Positions 54,642-58,705 of a stretch of DNA of 58,705 nt are shown piece after piece. The notes below the pieces were generated by a model that made no database searches, was not told where the DNA came from, and worked only from the letters and a program-made list of their open reading frames with translations. Position 1 is the stretch's first letter; each line of letters opens with the position of its first letter. Where the stretch lies: positions 1 to 58,705 of the forward strand of contig NZ_WIVE01000022.1 of assembly GCF_009601025.1 (NCBI RefSeq), written 5' to 3'. The stretch comes from Roseospira navarrensis. Its GTDB lineage: Bacteria > Pseudomonadota > Alphaproteobacteria > Rhodospirillales > Rhodospirillaceae. The position numbers and the translations under genes are program-made.

Positions 54642-55610
54642 TTGAACGCGAGCGACCCGACCCCCTGGGACGACAGCCTGTACGGCTTCCACCTGGCGCG
54701 GGGCCTGATGCGCGGCCGCCTGGTGCGGCTGGGAGGGGCCCTGGACGACCTGCTGGGGCGGCACGACCATCCCCCGGCGGTCCAGGCCCTGCTGGCCGAA
54801 ACCACGGTGCTGGCCGCCGCTTTGGCCGGCGGCCTGAAATACGAGGGCGTGTTCACGCTGCAGACCAGTTCGGACGGGGCCGTTCCGACCCTCATGGCCG
54901 ACGTCACCAGCACCGGCGACGTGCGCGCGGTCGCCCGCGTCGATCAGGAGCGCCTGGACAACCTGCTGAAGGACGCGCCGGACGGGGACGCCCCGATGAC
55001 CGCGCTGCTGGGACGCGGGCACATGGCCTTCACCGTAGACCAGGGGCCGCGCACCGAGCGCTACCAGGGCATCACCGACCTGACAGGGACCACGCTGGCG
55101 CAGGCGGTGGAGCATTACTTCCGCCAGTCCGAGCAGTTGCCGACTCTGGTGCTGTCGGCCGCGCGCCGGGACCCGGCGGCCGCGCCCGGCGCCGGCTGGC
55201 AGGCGGGCTGCCTTCTGGTCCAGCGGATGCCGCCCGAGGCCGGCGGTCGCGACGGCTCGGACGCAGCGGATTCGTGGGAGACGGCGGATGTCCTGCTGCG
55301 CACGCTGGGACCCGACGAACTGCTGAGCCCGGCGCTGTCACCGGATCGGATCGTCCACCGCCTGTTCCACGGCGAGGATCTGGTCCCGGGCGAGACCCGG
55401 CCCCTGCGGTTCGGGTGCCGGTGTTCGCGCGAGAAGATCGAGTCCGCGCTGCGCCGGTTTCCGCGCGCCGAACTGGACGCCATGAAGCAGGAGGATGGCC
55501 ACGTGACCGCGTCTTGCCAATTCTGCGCGGCCCATTATACCTTCGATGATACCGATCTCGACGCCCTGGCCAGTGACCGGAACGCCCCGGACGGGCCGGA
55601 GTCCGATTGA
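54642..55610 (+). CDS. hslO: Hsp33 redox-regulated molecular chaperone
   Basis: The 322-residue holdase is activated when oxidation releases its zinc. The four zinc cysteines are in GCRCSREK (near 256) and CQFC (near 291). The N-terminal substrate domain has LAETTVLAAALAGGLKYEG and QTSSDGAVPTLMAD. It uses a TTG start at 54642 with GGGAG 6 nt upstream. It follows argF after 63 bp; linkage of argF and hslO recurs in alphaproteobacteria. Confidence 0.95.
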   Translation: MNASDPTPWDDSLYGFHLARGLMRGRLVRLGGALDDLLGRHDHPPAVQALLAETTVLAAALAGGLKYEGVFTLQTSSDGAVPTLMADVTSTGDVRAVARVDQERLDNLLKDAPDGDAPMTALLGRGHMAFTVDQGPRTERYQGITDLTGTTLAQAVEHYFRQSEQLPTLVLSAARRDPAAAPGAGWQAGCLLVQRMPPEAGGRDGSDAADSWETADVLLRTLGPDELLSPALSPDRIVHRLFHGEDLVPGETRPLRFGCRCSREKIESALRRFPRAELDAMKQEDGHVTASCQFCAAHYTFDDTDLDALASDRNAPDGPESD

Positions 55611-55633
55611 CCCCTCCGCTGGGTGAACGACCG

Positions 55634-56314
55634 ATGGCGCCGCGCGAACACCCGATGCAGGACCACCCCGGACAGGCCGGCCATCGTCATGGCCTGTCGC
55701 GACGATGCATGCTTGCCGGGATGGGCGGGACCGCGCTCGTCCTGACGGCCGCCCTGACGGGGTGCACCGATCCGCCGCGCGCCCCCCGCTTCCCCGCGCT
55801 GCGGTTCTCTCACAAACCACCGTTCCTGTTCCGCGCGCGGCGGGTGGAGGTGCGCTCGGAGTACAGCCGGCCGAACCGCCCGCCGAACGTGGAACACCAG
55901 ATGCCGCTGCCGCCCGACCGGGCCGCCGGACACTGGGCGGAGGACCGTCTCCAGGCCAACGGCGAGGGTGACGCCATCGTGCGCTTCACCGTGCATGACG
56001 CCAGCGTGGTGGAGAAGAAGCTCACTGTCGAGCGGGGCATCAGCGGACTGCTGCAGAACGAGCAGGCGGAAAGCTACCATGCCCAGCTCGAAGCGACGAT
56101 CGAGGTCGTGGACGACCTGACCGGCATCGCGCTGGCCGCCGCCACCGCCAAGGTGTGGCGGAGTCAGACCCTGGCCGAGAACGCCACCATCAACGAACGC
56201 GACAGCGTCTGGTTCGGGCTGGTCGAACGCCTGATTACAGAGTTCGATGCCGCCATGACCGCCCAGATCGAAGCCCATCTGGACAGTGTCCTGCTCAATC
56301 CGCCGTCCGCGTAG
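55634..56314 (+). CDS. Putative lipoprotein of unknown function
   Basis: The 226-residue protein has a signal segment with a twin-arginine-like LSRRCMLAG, hydrophobic core ALVLTAALTG and lipobox Cys44. The mature part contains FRARRVEVRSEYSRPNRPPN and HQMPLPPDRAAGHWAEDRL, an arrangement seen in uncharacterised alphaproteobacterial lipoproteins, and ends in a mixed alpha/beta region. Start options are TTG 55607 (overlapping the hslO stop), ATG 55634 and ATG 55655. It is probably co-transcribed with hslO. Confidence 0.75.
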   Translation: MAPREHPMQDHPGQAGHRHGLSRRCMLAGMGGTALVLTAALTGCTDPPRAPRFPALRFSHKPPFLFRARRVEVRSEYSRPNRPPNVEHQMPLPPDRAAGHWAEDRLQANGEGDAIVRFTVHDASVVEKKLTVERGISGLLQNEQAESYHAQLEATIEVVDDLTGIALAAATAKVWRSQTLAENATINERDSVWFGLVERLITEFDAAMTAQIEAHLDSVLLNPPSA

Positions 56315-56366
56315 CCTCCGCCGTCAGCGCCCTTCCCGAACACCGGCTCGTTGGGGCCGACTCACT

Positions 56367-56382
56367 CCATAAAATTTTATGG
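56367..56382. promoter_or_regulatory. Perfect 16-bp AT-rich palindrome, candidate operator
   Basis: CCATAAAATTTTATGG is an exact palindrome in an otherwise GC-rich region, 70 bp before the carboxyltransferase ATG and about 37 bp before a TATACT box at 56419-56424. Position and symmetry fit a dimeric-regulator site controlling the decarboxylase operon. The regulator is unknown. Confidence 0.55.
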
Positions 56383-56418
56383 CACGATGGCGGTGGACGC
56401 GCCCCCCACGTTGTTGCT

Positions 56419-56424
56419 TATACT
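56419..56424 (+). promoter_or_regulatory. Possible -10 box of the decarboxylase operon
   Basis: TATACT lies 29 bp before the ATG at 56453. A partial -35 (TGGACG, 56394-56399) lies 19 bp upstream of it, so the promoter may need an activator. Confidence 0.4.
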
Positions 56425-56452
56425 GCCGCGCCGCAAATCGAAGGGGACCGTC

Positions 56453-58006
56453 ATGCCGATTTCCAAGCAGGCCGTCGAGGAACTGGAGCGCCGCCGAAAA
56501 TCCAATATCGTCGGGGGCGGGGCCAAGAAGATCGAAGCCCGCCACGCCAAGGGCCTCTGGAGCGCCCGTGAGCGGCTGAACGCCATGTTCGCCGAAGGCA
56601 CATTCCAGGAATTCGGGCTGCACGCCCAGCACGAGAGCCGCCAGTTCGGCATGGAGGGCAAGGACCTGCCCGGCGATGCGGTGGTCACGGGCGTCGGATT
56701 CGTCGATGGCCGTCCGGTCGCCGCCTTCAGCCAGGACTTCACGGTCGCCGGCGGCTCGCTGGGCTCCATGCACGCCGAAAAGCTGGGGCTCATCATGGAC
56801 CACGCCGAGCGCTGTGGTGTGCCGGTGGTCGGCTTCAACGACTCTGGAGGCGCGCGCATCCAGGAAGGCGTCATGGCCCTGTCCGGCTACGGTCAGGTGT
56901 TCAACCGCAACGTCCGTCTGTCTGGCGTGGTCCCTCAGATCGCGGTGATCGCCGGACCCTGCGCCGGCGGCGCGGCCTACTCGCCCGCGCTGATGGATTT
57001 CATCATCATGATCCGCGGCGGCTCCGAGATGTTCATCTGCGGCCCGGAGGTGATTCGCGGCGTCACCGGGCAGGCCACCAGCAAGGACGAGATCGGCAGC
57101 GCCGACGTGCACGCCTCGGTCTCCGGCAACATCCACTTCGTCGCCGACAGCGAGGCCGACGCGGTGGAGATCGTCCGCCGGCTGCTGTCGTACCTGCCGG
57201 CCAACAACATGAGCGAGCCGCCGCACGACATCTCCGAGACGGTGGACCTGACCGACGACCCCGGCATGGACGACATCCTGCCGGACACCAGCAAGATCCC
57301 GTTCGACGTCAAGGACGTCATCAACCGTCTGGTCGATCCGGGCACGTTCATGGAGGTCCAGCGCGACTTCGCCAAGAACATCGTGGTCGGCTTCGGCCGG
57401 ATCAGCGGCATCGTGGTGGGGTTCATCGCCAACCAGCCGAAGGAAATGGCGGGCTGCCTGGACATCGACGCCTCGGACAAGGGGTCGCGCTTCATCCGGT
57501 TCTGCAACGCCTTCGGCATTCCCATCGTGAACCTGGTGGACGTGCCGGGCTTCCTGCCGGGCGTGCGTCAGGAACGCGGCGGCATCATCCGCCACGGCGC
57601 GAAGATGCTGTTCGCCTATGGCGCAACCACCGTGCCGAAGATCACCATCATCATGCGCAAGGCCTACGGCGGCGCTTTCCTGGCCATGTGCAGCCGGGAC
57701 ATGGGCGCCGACCTCGTGTTCGCCTGGCCGACGGCGGAAATCGCGGTCATGGGGGCCGAGGGCGCGGTCAACATCCTCTACCGGGGCGATCTGGAAAAGG
57801 CGGACGACCGGGTGACGCGCTCCCGCGAACTGGCGGACGAGTACCGCGCCCACTTCGCCTCGCCGTACATTTCGGCTGGCAAGCTGTTCGTGCACGACGT
57901 CATCAAGCCGTCCGAGACGCGGGGCCGCGTGTCGCTGGCGCTGCGCACGCTGCTGAGCAAGCGCGAGACCCGCCCGCCGAAGAAGCACGGCAACATTCCA
58001 CTGTAA
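56453..58006 (+). CDS. Acyl-CoA carboxyltransferase subunit (methylmalonyl-CoA decarboxylase alpha / propionyl-CoA carboxylase beta family)
   Basis: The 517-residue carboxyltransferase has two crotonase-like halves. The first oxyanion hole is GPCAGGAAYSPALMDF near residue 170, and the second is KAYGGAFLAMCSRDMGAD near 404. FNDSGGARIQEGVMALSGYG and VDVPGFLPGVRQERGGII are strong family blocks. AAGGGG 7 nt before the ATG fixes the start. The family covers PCC beta and the Na+-pump subunit MmdA. The following OadG and separate biotin-carrier genes, with no PCC alpha between, favour the Na+-translocating decarboxylase. Carboxylation cannot be excluded. Confidence 0.9.
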   Translation: MPISKQAVEELERRRKSNIVGGGAKKIEARHAKGLWSARERLNAMFAEGTFQEFGLHAQHESRQFGMEGKDLPGDAVVTGVGFVDGRPVAAFSQDFTVAGGSLGSMHAEKLGLIMDHAERCGVPVVGFNDSGGARIQEGVMALSGYGQVFNRNVRLSGVVPQIAVIAGPCAGGAAYSPALMDFIIMIRGGSEMFICGPEVIRGVTGQATSKDEIGSADVHASVSGNIHFVADSEADAVEIVRRLLSYLPANNMSEPPHDISETVDLTDDPGMDDILPDTSKIPFDVKDVINRLVDPGTFMEVQRDFAKNIVVGFGRISGIVVGFIANQPKEMAGCLDIDASDKGSRFIRFCNAFGIPIVNLVDVPGFLPGVRQERGGIIRHGAKMLFAYGATTVPKITIIMRKAYGGAFLAMCSRDMGADLVFAWPTAEIAVMGAEGAVNILYRGDLEKADDRVTRSRELADEYRAHFASPYISAGKLFVHDVIKPSETRGRVSLALRTLLSKRETRPPKKHGNIPL

Positions 58007-58087
58007 GCGCGGACCGGGCGCCCACGACGCGAGCCCCGGCTCCGTCGTCGGCGCTCGCCCGTTCAGTCCGGACCGGGGCCGGGATGG

Positions 58088-58107
58088 CCGGCGGTCCTGC
58101 CCGCCGG
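58088..58107 (+). other. Intercistronic hairpin between carboxyltransferase and OadG genes
   Basis: CCGGCGG-TCCTGC-CCGCCGG forms a 7-bp stem in the 133-bp gap. It has no U-run, so it is more likely an mRNA stability or processing element than a terminator. Confidence 0.4.
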
Positions 58108-58139
58108 TTCGCGGCGAGACACCACCCAAGGAGGCGCAC

Positions 58140-58562
58140 ATGCTCGCGGGGCTTGAGATCCTTACGATCGGCATCATCGTGGTGCTGGCGGTGCTGTGCA
58201 TGCTCTGGGCGTCCTGCTCCATCGTCGGCTACGGCTTCCGCACCATCGAGGTCCGCCAGCAGGCCGCCGAGGCCCGCAAGCGCGACGCCGCCGCCGCTGC
58301 CGCCTCGGTCGCCACGGCCCCCGCCAGCCCGGGGCCGAGCGTCTCCAGCGGCATTCCGGCGCATCATCTGGCGGCCATCGCGGCCGCGACGGCGGCAACC
58401 ATGGACCGCCCCTACCGAATCGTTCAGGTCCGGGCGCCGGTTGTTCCCACGAACGAGTGGAGCAACCAGGCCCGCCTTCAGACCTTCAACTCTCATCGCC
58501 GCCAAGGGGACTGGGGCCGCGCGCTCCCGGCCCTGAACGCCGCGCAATCCCAAGCTCGCTAG
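58140..58562 (+). CDS. OadG-family sodium pump decarboxylase small subunit
   Basis: The 140-residue protein has one N-terminal membrane helix (about residues 6-30, ILTIGIIVVLAVLCMLW), a charged, Ala-rich linker and a C-terminal segment PYRIVQVRAPVVPTNEWSNQ. This is the shape of OadG/MmdD, which anchors the carboxyltransferase to the membrane beta subunit of Na+-translocating decarboxylases. It lies between the carboxyltransferase and biotin-carrier genes, as in known mmdA-mmdD-mmdC clusters. GGAGG 5 nt upstream supports the start. Confidence 0.82.
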   Translation: MLAGLEILTIGIIVVLAVLCMLWASCSIVGYGFRTIEVRQQAAEARKRDAAAAAASVATAPASPGPSVSSGIPAHHLAAIAAATAATMDRPYRIVQVRAPVVPTNEWSNQARLQTFNSHRRQGDWGRALPALNAAQSQAR

Positions 58563-58574
58563 GGGGACCACCGC

Positions 58575-58705
58575 ATGAAAAAGCTGCGCATCACCGTGGA
58601 GGGCACGGTCTATGACGTGACCGTGGAAACCCTGGAGGACGACAGCGCCGGGGCGGCCGCCGCGCCGCCGCCGGTCCGGGCGGCCGCGCCGGCCGCGCCC
58701 TCCCC
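58575..58705 (+). CDS. Biotin carrier subunit of the decarboxylase, 5' part only
   Basis: The first 43 codons are present before the window ends. MKKLRITVEGTVYDVTVETL is the characteristic start of stand-alone biotin carriers such as MmdC, and the following Ala/Pro-rich stretch is the usual flexible linker ahead of the biotinyl domain, which lies outside the window with its A-M-K-M motif. AGGGGG precedes the ATG. The next gene expected is the membrane beta subunit (MmdB/OadB). Confidence 0.8.
   Translation, partial: MKKLRITVEGTVYDVTVETLEDDSAGAAAAPPPVRAAAPAAPS

Overview
The window is a GC-rich chromosomal segment with almost no non-coding DNA and carries about 60 genes. Gene content points to an alphaproteobacterium: gapR (DUF2312), homologues of the mitochondrial complex I proteins NDUFA12, NDUFA9 and NDUFAF7 (MidA), an lgt-midA-pgeF cluster, a coaBC-dut overlap and an argH-lptM-lysA cluster. 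Two genes or gene sets relate to sodium: a NaChBac-type voltage-gated Na+ channel, and the first genes of what looks like a Na+-translocating acyl-CoA decarboxylase operon. I infer a salt-adapted member of the Rhodospirillales. The genus cannot be fixed from this sequence alone. No insertion sequence, prophage, CRISPR array, rRNA or tRNA was seen.

Layout. 1-6.7 kb: a TPR/glycosyltransferase-like protein coupled to a choline-kinase-fold protein that has lost its catalytic motif, a VOC protein, a secreted TPR protein, a YeeZ-like epimerase and a MocA-like nucleotidyltransferase. 6.7-12 kb: prolyl iminopeptidase, a Crp/Fnr regulator with a DUF2892 membrane protein, gapR plus the sodium channel, and an alpha/beta hydrolase-SDR pair preceded by a short leader ORF. 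12.2-18 kb (minus strand): permease-lgt-midA-pgeF-lipoprotein, then prs. 18-24 kb: recX, a GSCFA protein, coaBC-dut and a CapD/FlaA1-type sugar-nucleotide dehydratase. 24-30 kb: thpR, an arylesterase divergent from a YbbA-YbbP exporter pair, two consecutive MlaD-like genes and the NDUFA12 gene. 30-35.9 kb: an orphan ribbon-helix-helix protein divergent from a class A penicillin-binding protein, glutathione-dependent formaldehyde dehydrogenase and three uncharacterised small genes around a 516-bp gene-free stretch. 36-41 kb: lysA, lptM, argH, divergent tlpA, a PAP2 phosphatase and a GNAT acetyltransferase. 41-44.3 kb: a FliL-like secreted protein, an orphan BMP-family binding protein, a DUF1524-type HNH nuclease and a MntA-HepT toxin-antitoxin pair. 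44.3-50.9 kb (minus strand): uvrA, a PAS hybrid histidine kinase and queG. 51-58.7 kb (plus strand): an NDUFA9-like protein, argD-argF-hslO-lipoprotein, then carboxyltransferase-OadG-biotin carrier, cut by the window edge.

Working together: argD, argF and argH belong to arginine synthesis, lysA to lysine and peptidoglycan, and lgt, lptM, MlaD and the class A PBP to the envelope. The decarboxylase would export Na+ and the channel would let it in, so the organism probably maintains a sodium gradient. Non-coding DNA holds a dispersed palindromic repeat (three copies), a 13-bp tandem repeat, several intrinsic-terminator hairpins, a promoter plus terminator-like hairpin in front of argD, and a perfect 16-bp AT-rich palindrome in front of the carboxyltransferase operon.
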